This document shows positions 34,971 through 42,486 of a stretch of 64,000 nucleotides of DNA, one piece after another. Under the pieces are notes generated by a model, which did not search any database, was not told the origin of the DNA, and saw only the letters and a list, made by a program, of their open reading frames with translations. Each line of letters begins with the position of its first letter. Position 1 is the stretch's first letter. This DNA is from Candidatus Pacearchaeota archaeon (lineage in GTDB: Archaea > Nanoarchaeota > Nanoarchaeia > Pacearchaeales > GW2011-AR1), in contig JALOBX010000001.1 of assembly GCA_023228065.1 (NCBI GenBank), positions 1 to 64,000 on the forward strand, read 5' to 3'. The position numbers were made by a program, and so were the translations under genes.

Positions 34971-35256
34971 AATTTTAAAAAATAAAAGAGGCGATATTCC
35001 AACAACTATTCTTGTAATTGGAGTTCTATTAATTTGCACTATAGCGCTTTTTAGTTTTTTTTCTTCTACAATAAAAGTTGGTAATTCTTTTGTTGGAATT
35101 GGTTTGGTAGAAAAATTAAATTCACAAGTAGAAGCAAGACTTTTCAGGGGAGAAAATCCTGCAGGACTTTATGTTGAAAAAAAAGCTACAAAAGGTTTTT
35201 TATTTTGGAGCAAGGAAGTTCTTCTATTTTCTTCAACTTATCAATCACAACCATAG
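34963..35256 (+). CDS. Class III prepilin-like protein, short
   Basis: This product of 97 residues starts at ATG 34963 (MVRILKNKRGDIPTTILVIG); an upstream in-frame TTG at 34942 would lengthen it but lies inside the previous gene. A KRG signal and a hydrophobic helix are followed by a short domain. Coupling with the previous gene supports the ATG. Confidence 0.66.
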   Translation: MVRILKNKRGDIPTTILVIGVLLICTIALFSFFSSTIKVGNSFVGIGLVEKLNSQVEARLFRGENPAGLYVEKKATKGFLFWSKEVLLFSSTYQSQP

Positions 35257-35291
35257 AAAACATTTTTAAATAAAACAAACCTATTCTAAAT

Positions 35292-35648
35292 ATGGAAAAT
35301 AAGAGGGGACAAGGATTAAGTGTGAATATGATTATTCTTATAATTCTAGGACTTGCTGTTTTGGTAATCTTAATTATAGGTTTCACAATGGGATGGCAAA
35401 CAATTCTTCCATTCTTAGGAGGAGATACTGTTGATAAAGTAGTGCAAGATTGTTCCACTTCTTGTTTAGCAGGACAACAATATAATTTTTGTGTAAGAGC
35501 AAGAGATCTTAAGATTGACGGCAAATTAATGGCAACAGATACTTGTTTTAATTTTGCTACAGATACAAAATATTCTCAATACGGAGTTCAACTCTGTGAT
35601 AATCCGCAGGTAGTTTGTGAAACAGCACAAGAAAATACTAGCGGATAA
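35292..35648 (+). CDS. Class III prepilin, candidate major pilin
   Basis: The 118-residue product MENKRGQGLSVNMIILIILG has the best-formed class III signal in the array: KRG, polar QGLSVN, then an uninterrupted helix to about residue 35. The exposed domain has six Cys (DCSTSCLAGQQYNFC and later CFN, LCD, VVC), possibly disulfide-bonded. A TATA-like TTTTTAAATAAAAC at about 35264-35277 precedes it, so it may be transcribed on its own. Confidence 0.72.
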   Translation: MENKRGQGLSVNMIILIILGLAVLVILIIGFTMGWQTILPFLGGDTVDKVVQDCSTSCLAGQQYNFCVRARDLKIDGKLMATDTCFNFATDTKYSQYGVQLCDNPQVVCETAQENTSG

Positions 35649-35656
35649 AGAAGACA

Positions 35657-35773
35657 ATGGATTATGCTTTTTCTGAAAAACGGAATAAACGAAAAGACAA
35701 GCGACATGAAAAAAAGAAACATCCCTACAAACATTTGGGAGTTCAGAGAAGTATGGATATAAAGAAGAAATAG
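35657..35773 (+). CDS. Small basic protein after the pilin array
   Basis: This ORF of 38 codons encodes MDYAFSEKRNKRKDKRHEKK with a His-Pro-Tyr-Lys-His segment and a basic end. The extreme charge could indicate nucleic-acid binding, or a spurious frame. It begins 8 nt after the pilin stop. Confidence 0.35.
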   Translation: MDYAFSEKRNKRKDKRHEKKKHPYKHLGVQRSMDIKKK

Positions 35774-35803
35774 TTTTTTAAAGTTTAATCGGTTTGAAGA
35801 GAG

Positions 35804-35950
35804 ATGAAAAAGAAGGTGGGGGGAATTTTAATAAGCTTAATTTTCATTTTTGTTCTACTTTTTTTTATTTTCCAGAAGACAAGTTTTGTTGTTGGGGCAA
35901 TTGATTCTTCTCAATTAGAAAATATAACCTCCTTATTTCAAAATTTTTAA
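35804..35950 (+). CDS. Small signal-anchored protein
   Basis: This 48-residue product has one hydrophobic segment (about 6-23, GGILISLIFIFVLLFF) followed by a short exposed tail (FVVGAIDSSQLENITSLFQ). The MKKK start and helix are typical of a signal peptide or anchor. It is unrecognised. Confidence 0.45.
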   Translation: MKKKVGGILISLIFIFVLLFFIFQKTSFVVGAIDSSQLENITSLFQNF

Positions 35951-36007
35951 ATGATAAATATTATGAATTGTATGAAAAGCTATTTTTCATCATAACAGAG
36001 GACTAAA

Positions 36008-36328
36008 ATGAAAACAGGAAAAAATCAATTTATTACAAGTTCATTAATTTTAACAATTATATTTATATTAATTCACTTTTGGTATTTGTGGGCTTGGCAA
36101 TTAAATGCTCCCGTGTTTTTTCTATCTATTCCAATTTATTTTGGTTTTTTCTATCTACAAAAGATTATTGGAAAAGAAATTAATAAATTTTTATTGTCTT
36201 TTTTAAAGAAAAAATTACTAAAAAAGATTGTGCTTTATGTTGTATTTTTGTTACAATTTATTTTAACATTTTTAATCTTATGGATTTTTATAGCACTTAC
36301 TGGATTAATATTGGTGGGGTGGTTTTAA
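36008..36328 (+). CDS. Hypothetical membrane protein
   Basis: This 106-residue product has three to four hydrophobic segments (LILTIIFILIHFWYLWAW, then FFLSIPIYFGFFYL, and a C-terminal pair). Function is unknown. It lies in the surface-protein region and is followed 3 nt later by another small gene. Confidence 0.5.
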   Translation: MKTGKNQFITSSLILTIIFILIHFWYLWAWQLNAPVFFLSIPIYFGFFYLQKIIGKEINKFLLSFLKKKLLKKIVLYVVFLLQFILTFLILWIFIALTGLILVGWF

Positions 36329-36331
36329 AGA

Positions 36332-36508
36332 ATGACACAAATACAACAAATACAGATTGCCAAAGACCAAAAATATGATGCAGAATATGTTAGGGATGTT
36401 TGGGTTGCAGAATGGCATGGAGGACCAAATACAGAATGTGAAGGATGTCCTAATTATAACATGAATGATTTAACAGATTATTATTTCCCTGCTTTGATTG
36501 GAGGATAA
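36332..36508 (+). CDS. Small hypothetical protein
   Basis: This ORF of 58 codons encodes MTQIQQIQIAKDQKYDAEYV, then a WHGGPN segment and CEGCPNYN. The CxxC pair could bind a metal or form a disulfide. It starts 3 nt after the stop of the membrane-protein gene, which supports co-translation. No family is recognised. Confidence 0.4.
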   Translation: MTQIQQIQIAKDQKYDAEYVRDVWVAEWHGGPNTECEGCPNYNMNDLTDYYFPALIGG

Positions 36509-36520
36509 TCAAAAAATAAA

Positions 36521-37041
36521 ATGAAACAACAAATAGCAAAAGAGGTGAAAAAAACACTAGTTTTAACTTTGGCATTTTTAATATTTTTATTAGCAATGTC
36601 ATTAATCCAGGCAAAAACAATTCAGGATTTAATTAATTCATATTCCTTTGATTATTATGGCTTGCAGATCCTGATTTTTTAATTCAAAATACAACTAACA
36701 CTATTCTAAGACTTGGTGTTGGCGGAAGTTCAGTTCCAACCATCGATGCTCTTGCTACTGATGGAACAAGCAAGAGAAATTTATCTCTTCAATCTTCTGG
36801 AGGAAATGTTGGTATAGGCGCGACAAATCCTACACAAAAGCTTGAAGTTGCTGGTGGGATAAGACTTAACACAAGCGATACAAAACCAGCATGCAATATA
36901 AATACAAGAGGAACTGCATGGTTTTCTCAAAATATTGCAGGCTCTGATTCTTATATGATATGTGCGAAGGCAAGCAGTGGCTCTTATTGTTGGGTGGATG
37001 CTTCTTGCTTTGGAGACACCAGCTGTGCTTGGTGCGCGTAA
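36521..37041 (+). pseudogene. Broken surface-protein gene with tail-fibre-like C-terminal motif
   Basis: An N-terminal signal segment (MKQQIAKEVKKTLVLTLAFL, ends AKTIQDLINSYS) stops in frame at 36682. The -1 frame continues LADPDFLIQNTTNTILRLGV to stop at 37041, including GNVGIGATNPTQKLEVAGG, a repeat common in phage tail spikes and bacterial surface proteins, and a Cys-rich end. One inserted base in or near the T6 at 36675-36680 would restore the frame, but the short middle also suggests a deletion. Confidence 0.5.
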
Positions 37042-37071
37042 TTTTATAAACATATTTTAGTTTAATCTTTT

Positions 37072-37914
37072 ATGAACGAAGTGATTTTTTTATGGCTGTT
37101 AGCTTTTGTATATATTATATTTGCAGTTATACAAGACCTTAGAAAAAGAGAAATTGCAGACTGGCTGAATTTTTCTCTGATAATTTTCGCTCTTGGATTT
37201 AGATTTTTTTATTCTCTTTTTGTTGAAGAAGGATTTGTTTTCTTTTACCAAGGAATAATCGGGCTGGGAATATTTTTTGTTCTTGGAAACTTATTTTATT
37301 ATGGGAAAGTTTTTGCAGGAGGAGATGCAAAATTAATGATTGCACTTGGAGCAGTCCTTCCTTATTATCCTGATTTTTTTTCTAATGTTAAAATCTTGTT
37401 TAATTTTCTTTTTATTTTTCTTTCTGCAGGATTTGTTTACATATCAATAGTGAGCATTATTCTCTGCATAAAAAATTTTAAAAGTTTCAAGAAAGAATTT
37501 TTTAATCAATTAAAGAAGAACAAAAAACTTATTTTTTTTGGATTAACCTTATGCTTTATATTTTTACTTTTTGGTTTTGCAAATTCAATGTTTTTTATTT
37601 TTGGAATTATGGTTCTCCTTATATTTTTCCTATATCCTTATTCTAAAGCAATTGATGAAACTTGCATGGTAAAAAAAATAAAATCAAAAAATTTGAGAGA
37701 AGGAGATTGGCTTTATTCAGATATAAAAATTGGAAGAAAAATGATAAAAGCGAAATGGGATGGAGTCACAAAGCAAGAAATAAGGGAAATAATAAAAAGA
37801 TACAAAGAAGTTAAGATTAAGGAAGGAATTCCTTTCTCCCCTGTTTTTATTTTTAGTTTTATTATTCTTATTATTTTGATCTTATCAGACAAACTATGGA
37901 ATCCTTTTTGGTAG
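37072..37914 (+). CDS. Class III prepilin peptidase (A24-type aspartic peptidase)
   Basis: This 280-residue membrane protease cleaves the KxG/A signals of the pilins upstream. The catalytic pair is D22 in VIQDLRKREIADW and D85 in AGGDAKLM, the latter the GxGD-type motif. About seven or eight membrane segments are visible. A C-terminal hydrophilic domain (residues 195-265, LREGDWLYSDIKIG) is longer than in the minimal FlaK/PibD enzymes. The 3' end overlaps the convergent HIT-like gene by 21 nt. Confidence 0.9.
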   Translation: MNEVIFLWLLAFVYIIFAVIQDLRKREIADWLNFSLIIFALGFRFFYSLFVEEGFVFFYQGIIGLGIFFVLGNLFYYGKVFAGGDAKLMIALGAVLPYYPDFFSNVKILFNFLFIFLSAGFVYISIVSIILCIKNFKSFKKEFFNQLKKNKKLIFFGLTLCFIFLLFGFANSMFFIFGIMVLLIFFLYPYSKAIDETCMVKKIKSKNLREGDWLYSDIKIGRKMIKAKWDGVTKQEIREIIKRYKEVKIKEGIPFSPVFIFSFIILIILILSDKLWNPFW

Positions 37915-38511
37915 CCAGAAATCTTTTATTTTTTCTATGAGGGGTTTTGAAATTTCTTCAATTTTTTCTTCTCTTAACAAATCTTCTTTTACAATTTCAA
38001 GTTCTTCCATAGTCGCGTGTTTTCTTTCAGACTCAAAATTCTCTTCTTCATAAACAGGAAGAAGAGCTATAATTTCATGCCCTAATATTTTTGATTTGGA
38101 TATCTCCACTTTTTTTGGGTTAAATTTATTTTTTAGTTCTTTTGAAACTTTTTCTGCAAGACTGGAAATCTCTTTTGATATTGTATCTGTGTGCTCTTTT
38201 GGAATTATTAATGCATGTCCTCTTGAAATGGGATTTATGTCTAAGATTGCTATTGCTTTGTCATTTTCATCTATTCTTACAGATTTTATTTTATCTGACG
38301 CAATCGCACAGAACACGCATTTTTCTTCTGAAGCGGATTCATCTTCCTTTACTAAATTATTTTTTTTGATAAATTCTTCCAATTGTTCAATATTCATTGA
38401 TTCAATCTGGCTTCTTGATGATGCTATCTGCTCTGCAGGAAAAGTTGATTCTATGTGAGAAATAATTTTTTGTTTAATTTCAGCAGCTTCTTCTTCGGAT
38501 AACATCTGCAT
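37894..38511 (-). CDS. HIT-domain protein with degenerate active site
   Basis: The core CVFCAIASDKI (65-75), ILDINPISRGHALIIPKEH (89-107) matches HIT-family nucleotide hydrolases. The catalytic HxHxH strand is replaced by GHEIIALLPVY near 145, so two of the three histidines are missing. An N-terminal helical extension (1-60) contains KQKIISHIEST. A scaffold or nucleotide-sensing role is possible. The start could also be ATG 38505. Confidence 0.65.
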   Translation of the reverse strand: MQMLSEEEAAEIKQKIISHIESTFPAEQIASSRSQIESMNIEQLEEFIKKNNLVKEDESASEEKCVFCAIASDKIKSVRIDENDKAIAILDINPISRGHALIIPKEHTDTISKEISSLAEKVSKELKNKFNPKKVEISKSKILGHEIIALLPVYEEENFESERKHATMEELEIVKEDLLREEKIEEISKPLIEKIKDFWLPKRIP

Positions 38512-38542
38512 AAAAAATAAAAATAGTTAATAAGTTTTTGGA

Positions 38543-38839
38543 TTATTTTCCATAACAATAAGGTTCAAACCCAAAATTATCAATTCCATATTTTTTCCCA
38601 ATCTTTTCCAACTCTTTTTCATATTTTGTTCCTAATCTAAGCGTCTCTTCAAAATAAGGTTCTATAGGAGCAATTGCATATTCTCCTTCATTTACTATTT
38701 CAAATTTTTTTATGCGAAATCCTTCTATCTTATTTTTGCTGAAAAAATCTTTGAGCTCTTTTTCTAATTTTTTTATTTTTGGTTTTTTTGAAATAATTAT
38801 TTTTATTTCCAGAATTGTATTCTTTAAGGGAATTTTCAT
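38543..38839 (-). CDS. Hypothetical protein
   Basis: This product of 98 residues starts at ATG 38839 (MKIPLKNTILEIKIIISKKP). A longer frame opens upstream, but it overlaps the end of the aEF1-beta gene and has an unlikely start. The pattern of strands and an ENEG turn suggests a small alpha/beta domain ending in a KYGIDNFGFEPY segment. No family is recognised. It follows aEF1-beta on the same strand. Confidence 0.5.
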   Translation of the reverse strand: MKIPLKNTILEIKIIISKKPKIKKLEKELKDFFSKNKIEGFRIKKFEIVNEGEYAIAPIEPYFEETLRLGTKYEKELEKIGKKYGIDNFGFEPYCYGK

Positions 38840-38846
38840 TTTATAA

Positions 38847-39122
38847 CTATGAGCCAAATGCCCTACGCATATCAATAACCTGAATAGAACTAACTTCATC
38901 TATTTCTTTCAAGGAGTTTTCAAGATTTTCAAGTTCTAATTCTTCTGGCCAAGCAAACAGAGCAATTAATGCCTTTAATCCAAATGCGATAGGTTCTTCT
39001 TCAAACTGACAATTCTTCCCGCCTTTCTCTTCGACTAGAGCTTTAGTTGTTTCTTTAAGTTTTTCTAAATCTGCTTCTGGTGATGTTGGCAGAATTTTTA
39101 TTTTTACAGCTGCTATTCCCAT
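38847..39122 (-). CDS. Translation elongation factor 1-beta (aEF1B)
   Basis: This 91-residue protein is archaeal EF-1 beta, the nucleotide exchange factor for EF-1 alpha. The start MGIAAVKIKILPTSPEADLE and the segment PIAFGLKALIALFAWPEE are characteristic. The length is normal for the family. It lies 7 nt before the hypothetical gene at 38839. Confidence 0.9.
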   Translation of the reverse strand: MGIAAVKIKILPTSPEADLEKLKETTKALVEEKGGKNCQFEEEPIAFGLKALIALFAWPEELELENLENSLKEIDEVSSIQVIDMRRAFGS

Positions 39123-39219
39123 ATTTTAGGTAAAAAAAGATTGTTTATAAGGTTTTAGTTTTTATCTATCTCTTTTTTACGAAAATGCTTAAAAACATCC
39201 ATTTATTTTTGCTAATTGT

Positions 39220-40161
39220 ATGGAGAATTATGAGAGAATAATTGAAAAAATTTCCAAAAAATCTAATGTAGAAAAAGAGGAAATTGAAAGAAGAGTTGAA
39301 GCTAAAAGAGCAAAGCTTTCTGGACTTATAAGTCGAGAAGGAGCAGCGCAGGTTGTTGCTGCAGAATTGGGAATTTCTTTTGATAATGAGATATTAAAAA
39401 TAGAAGAATTGCTTCCTGGAATGAGAAAAGTCAATACTCTTGGAAAAGTAATGAATATTTCTCCGGTAAGAACTTTCAAAACAAAAAAAGGAGATGAAGG
39501 AAAAGTTGCAAATTTGTTCATTGCTGATGATACTTCCAATATAAAAGTTGTTTTGTGGGATACAAATCATATTGGGCTTATTGAAGGAGGAAAAATTTCG
39601 CAGGGAATTGTTGTAGAAATTTCAAATGGGAGCATGAGAGATAATGAACTTCATCTTGGAAGTTTTTCAGAATTAAAAATAACTAATCAGCAAATGGAAT
39701 CTGTAAATACAGAAAAAACGTTTAAGATGAAAAAAATTTCAGAACTTAAAAATTCTGAAAGTGCAATAATCCGAGCTTTTGTTGTCCAATCTTTTGAACC
39801 TAGATTTTTTTATGTTTGTCCTAGCTGCAGAAAAAAAGCAATACCAGAAGGCGGTAGTTTTGTCTGTGCAGAACATGGGAAAGTTGCTGCAGAAAAAAGA
39901 GCATTAATAAATATTGTTCTTGATGACGGAACAGAAACAATCAGGACTGTTGCTTTCAATGATAATCTTCCAAGCATAGGACTAACAAATCTTGAGAGTC
40001 CAGAAGAACTTGTAATTCAAAGAGAGAATCTACTTGGAAAAGAAATGGCATTTTATGGAATAATGAGAATTAACAAGGTATTTAATACCCCTGAATTTAT
40101 TATTGAAAGAGTTGAAAGCATAGATGCAGATTTGCTTATCAAAGAACTCGAAGAAACTTAA
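39220..40161 (+). CDS. RPA-type single-stranded DNA-binding protein
   Basis: Residues 1-55 are helical. OB-fold strands follow at about 70-165 (NTLGKVMNISPVRTFKTKKG, then DDTSNIKVVLWDTNH), and a second OB fold is present at about 175-305. A zinc knuckle CPSCRKKAIPEGGSFVC lies near 203-220. These features fit the RPA41/RPA-like SSB of euryarchaeal and DPANN lineages, which coats single strands during replication and repair. It is followed by a small membrane gene and then radA. Confidence 0.85.
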   Translation: MENYERIIEKISKKSNVEKEEIERRVEAKRAKLSGLISREGAAQVVAAELGISFDNEILKIEELLPGMRKVNTLGKVMNISPVRTFKTKKGDEGKVANLFIADDTSNIKVVLWDTNHIGLIEGGKISQGIVVEISNGSMRDNELHLGSFSELKITNQQMESVNTEKTFKMKKISELKNSESAIIRAFVVQSFEPRFFYVCPSCRKKAIPEGGSFVCAEHGKVAAEKRALINIVLDDGTETIRTVAFNDNLPSIGLTNLESPEELVIQRENLLGKEMAFYGIMRINKVFNTPEFIIERVESIDADLLIKELEET

Positions 40162-40162
40162 A

Positions 40163-40561
40163 ATGTTAAAACTTACAAAAATTTTGAATTTTTTTATTAT
40201 TCCTGTGTCTTTCTATTTAGTACATGTCTTTTTAGATATAGTTTTTGATATTTATGCAAAATTCCCCAACTTCGCAAATGTGATGCACTTCTCTGGAGGA
40301 ATTATTCTTGCTTTTACTTTTTTTCCACTTTTGAATTATCTAAATAAAGAAGGTTTTTTGAAACTTAATAGATTTATGAAATTTATTTTTGTTATTTCTT
40401 TAATAATCTCTGTTGCAGTATTCTGGGAATTTTATGAGTTTGTTATGGACTATTTTTTTAATGTCAATTGGCAACCTTCTCTTGCAGATACTATGGGTGA
40501 TTTATTCCTTGGAATGACTGGGGGAATTATTGCAGGAATGATTTTTTTCAGGAAGAAATAA
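40163..40561 (+). CDS. Membrane protein of the YjdF/DUF2238 type
   Basis: The product of 132 residues from ATG 40163 follows the RPA stop by 1 nt. Four membrane segments are visible. FWEFYEFVMDYFF and ADTMGDLFLGMTGGIIAG match the W-E-F and D-x-x-x-D-L motifs of the YjdF-like family of unknown function. An upstream in-frame start at 40124 lies inside the RPA gene and was not chosen. Confidence 0.6.
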   Translation: MLKLTKILNFFIIPVSFYLVHVFLDIVFDIYAKFPNFANVMHFSGGIILAFTFFPLLNYLNKEGFLKLNRFMKFIFVISLIISVAVFWEFYEFVMDYFFNVNWQPSLADTMGDLFLGMTGGIIAGMIFFRKK

Positions 40562-40583
40562 TTGTTATATCCAACACAAATAA

Positions 40584-40593
40584 TCTTTATAAA
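40584..40593 (+). promoter_or_regulatory. TATA box for the radA leader ORF
   Basis: CTTTATAAAC is centred about 28 nt before ATG 40617, so the radA transcript probably begins at or near the 23-codon leader ORF. Confidence 0.5.
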
Positions 40594-40616
40594 CTTCCCA
40601 CAGGTAATTTTTTTGT

Positions 40617-40688
40617 ATGAGAAATAAGAAATTTTTCAATGTCCTCGGCAAGAAACCTGCGGATACAAAATTAGGAGATTTTGCATAA
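40617..40688 (+). CDS. 23-residue leader ORF before radA
   Basis: The ORF encodes [20 protein letters not shown] plus three residues, and its stop TAA shares one base with the radA ATG (TAATG). A TATA box 28 nt upstream suggests it is the first reading frame of a leaderless mRNA. It could couple or tune radA translation. It may also be non-functional; only its position supports it. Confidence 0.4.
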   Translation: MRNKKFFNVLGKKPADTKLGDFA

Positions 40689-41692
40689 TGGCTAAAAAAT
40701 CAGAAGGGGAAGAGGAAGAAAATACATCTAAAGAGACTGATGGGCCTCAATTAACTGATCTTCCCGGAATAGGGCCTGCTGTTGCCGCAAAATTAGAAGC
40801 TGCAGGAATTTTTGATTTAATGTCTTTGGCTGTTACAAGCACTTCTACACTTGCTGACAAGGCAGGAGTCGGAGAAGCAGTTGCAAGAAAAGCAATTCAA
40901 GCAGCAAGAAAAATGCTTGATTTGGGATTTGTTGATGGAATTGAATTTGCAAAAAAAAGAGAAGATATTCTTAATATTACTACAGGTTCTGTGAGCCTGA
41001 ACAATCTTCTAGGGGGAAAGGGTATTGAAACTAAATCTATAACAGAAGCTTATGGAGCATTTGGAAGCGGGAAAACTCAACTGGGTTTGATGCTTGCAGT
41101 TAATGTTCAGCTTCCTTTGGAAAAAGGAGGAGCAAATGGAAAATGTGTCTTTATTGATACTGAAGGAACATTCAGACCGGGCAGAATAAAACAAGTTGCA
41201 GAAGGAATTGGAGCAAATGCAGAAAAAGTTTTGAAAAATATTTTTGTTGCAAGAGCATTTAATTCAGATCATCAAATATTATTATTAGAAAAAATTTCAG
41301 AGATGATTAAAAATGGAGAGCCAATCAAACTTTTAATTATTGATTCTCTTACTGCACATTTCAGAGCTGAATTTACTGGAAGAGGAGAGCTTGCTGATAG
41401 GCAGCATAAACTGAATAAATACCTTCATAATTTAATGGCTCTTGCAGAGAAGCATAATATTGCTATCTATGTTACAAATCAGGTAATGGCTAATCCAGCA
41501 CAAATGTTTGGAGATCCAACAACAGCTGTTGGAGGAAATATTGTCGGACATGCTTCAACTTATAGAATGTATTTGAGAAGAGGAAAGCAGGGATGCAGAG
41601 TTGCAAAATTAATTGACAGTCCTAATCTTCCTGATAGTGAATGTGTGTTCTTTGTAACAGAAAAAGGAATTATTGATGAGGACGCGAAATAA
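40688..41692 (+). CDS. radA: DNA recombinase RadA
   Basis: This 334-residue RecA/Rad51-family recombinase has a helix-hairpin-helix N-terminal domain ([18 protein letters not shown], about 23-40) and Walker [10 protein letters not shown] (123-131). The Walker B segment is [14 protein letters not shown]. No intein is present. An acidic, Ser/Glu-rich head (1-20) precedes the domain. Its start is coupled to the small leader ORF through TAATG. It catalyses strand exchange in homologous recombination. Confidence 0.96.
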   Translation: MAKKSEGEEEENTSKETDGPQLTDLPGIGPAVAAKLEAAGIFDLMSLAVTSTSTLADKAGVGEAVARKAIQAARKMLDLGFVDGIEFAKKREDILNITTGSVSLNNLLGGKGIETKSITEAYGAFGSGKTQLGLMLAVNVQLPLEKGGANGKCVFIDTEGTFRPGRIKQVAEGIGANAEKVLKNIFVARAFNSDHQILLLEKISEMIKNGEPIKLLIIDSLTAHFRAEFTGRGELADRQHKLNKYLHNLMALAEKHNIAIYVTNQVMANPAQMFGDPTTAVGGNIVGHASTYRMYLRRGKQGCRVAKLIDSPNLPDSECVFFVTEKGIIDEDAK

Positions 41693-41695
41693 AAA

Positions 41696-41881
41696 ATGCC
41701 TGACGAGAATTGTAAGTATTATAAATTAATCAAGGGAAAAAAATATTGTATTACTTCTTGCAGATGTTCTGAACGAGAACCCGGAGATGGAGAGCTAATT
41801 GAATTGTTTCCATGTGTTTCTAATAACTATAATAAATGTGAATACTTTTTACAAGAGAATAGATTTAATTTTAATAAATAA
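41696..41881 (+). CDS. Small Cys-rich protein after radA
   Basis: This 61-residue protein has Cys residues in CKYY, YCITSCRC, PCVS and KCEYF, a set that could bind zinc or an iron-sulfur cluster. It starts 3 nt after the radA stop and is convergent with ndk at 41882. No family is recognised. Confidence 0.5.
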   Translation: MPDENCKYYKLIKGKKYCITSCRCSEREPGDGELIELFPCVSNNYNKCEYFLQENRFNFNK

Positions 41882-42364
41882 CTATTCAACAATTTCTTCT
41901 TTCTTAAACCATAATTCAATTTCTCTTTTTGCATTTTCAACACTGTCAGAGCAGTGCATTGCATTCTCAAAAACTTTTGTTTCAGAATTAATCCTTCCAT
42001 ATTTGCCTCTTATTGAGAGAGGATTCGCTTTTTCTGGATTAGTTATTCCTGCAAGTTCTTTTACTTTTCTGACGGCATCTTCCCCTTTGTACACTAATGC
42101 GAGCACTCTATCAGTATGAAATTTTCCCTGCATATGCGCTAAAACATTTTCATAAACTTCCTTCCCTTTTTCTTCTCCGAATTTTTCTGTCAATTCTTTT
42201 TTTAAATTTGAATAATGTTTTTCAGCAAATTCTCTGGAAACTTTTACAACCTTTGCACCGACGATTTTTAATTTGGTTTCCGAGAGAGTTGTAATTATAT
42301 TTCCTGTCAAGCTTTTTACTAATCCGTCGGGTTTTATTAAAACTAAAGTTCTTTCTTCTGTCAT
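41882..42364 (-). CDS. ndk: Nucleoside diphosphate kinase
   Basis: This 160-residue enzyme transfers phosphate among nucleotides. It starts MTEERTLVLIKPDGLVKS and has the catalytic His at 137 in NAMHCSDSVENAK, matching the family's HGSDS box with C in place of G. A short charged insertion (about 55-85) distinguishes it from the shortest forms. The upstream region is shared with a divergent surface gene. Confidence 0.93.
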   Translation of the reverse strand: MTEERTLVLIKPDGLVKSLTGNIITTLSETKLKIVGAKVVKVSREFAEKHYSNLKKELTEKFGEEKGKEVYENVLAHMQGKFHTDRVLALVYKGEDAVRKVKELAGITNPEKANPLSIRGKYGRINSETKVFENAMHCSDSVENAKREIELWFKKEEIVE

Positions 42365-42432
42365 ATTTGACGGGATATTTCTAAGTTTAAAAAATTTGTT
42401 GTTTGACTTTTTTTATTTTTGCAAAAAAAAAC

Positions 42433-42469
42433 ATTTATAAAGGAGATTTTTCTATATTATTGATATAGA
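42433..42469 (+). promoter_or_regulatory. TATA box and inverted repeat before the surface-protein gene
   Basis: ATTTATAAA (42433-42441) is followed by TCTATAT-TATTG-ATATAGA (42451-42469), a 7-bp inverted repeat with a 5-nt loop. The transcript would start about 42460, inside the repeat, so it may be an operator or 5'-UTR hairpin. Confidence 0.45.
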
Positions 42470-42486
42470 GGTTAGCTATATAAAAG

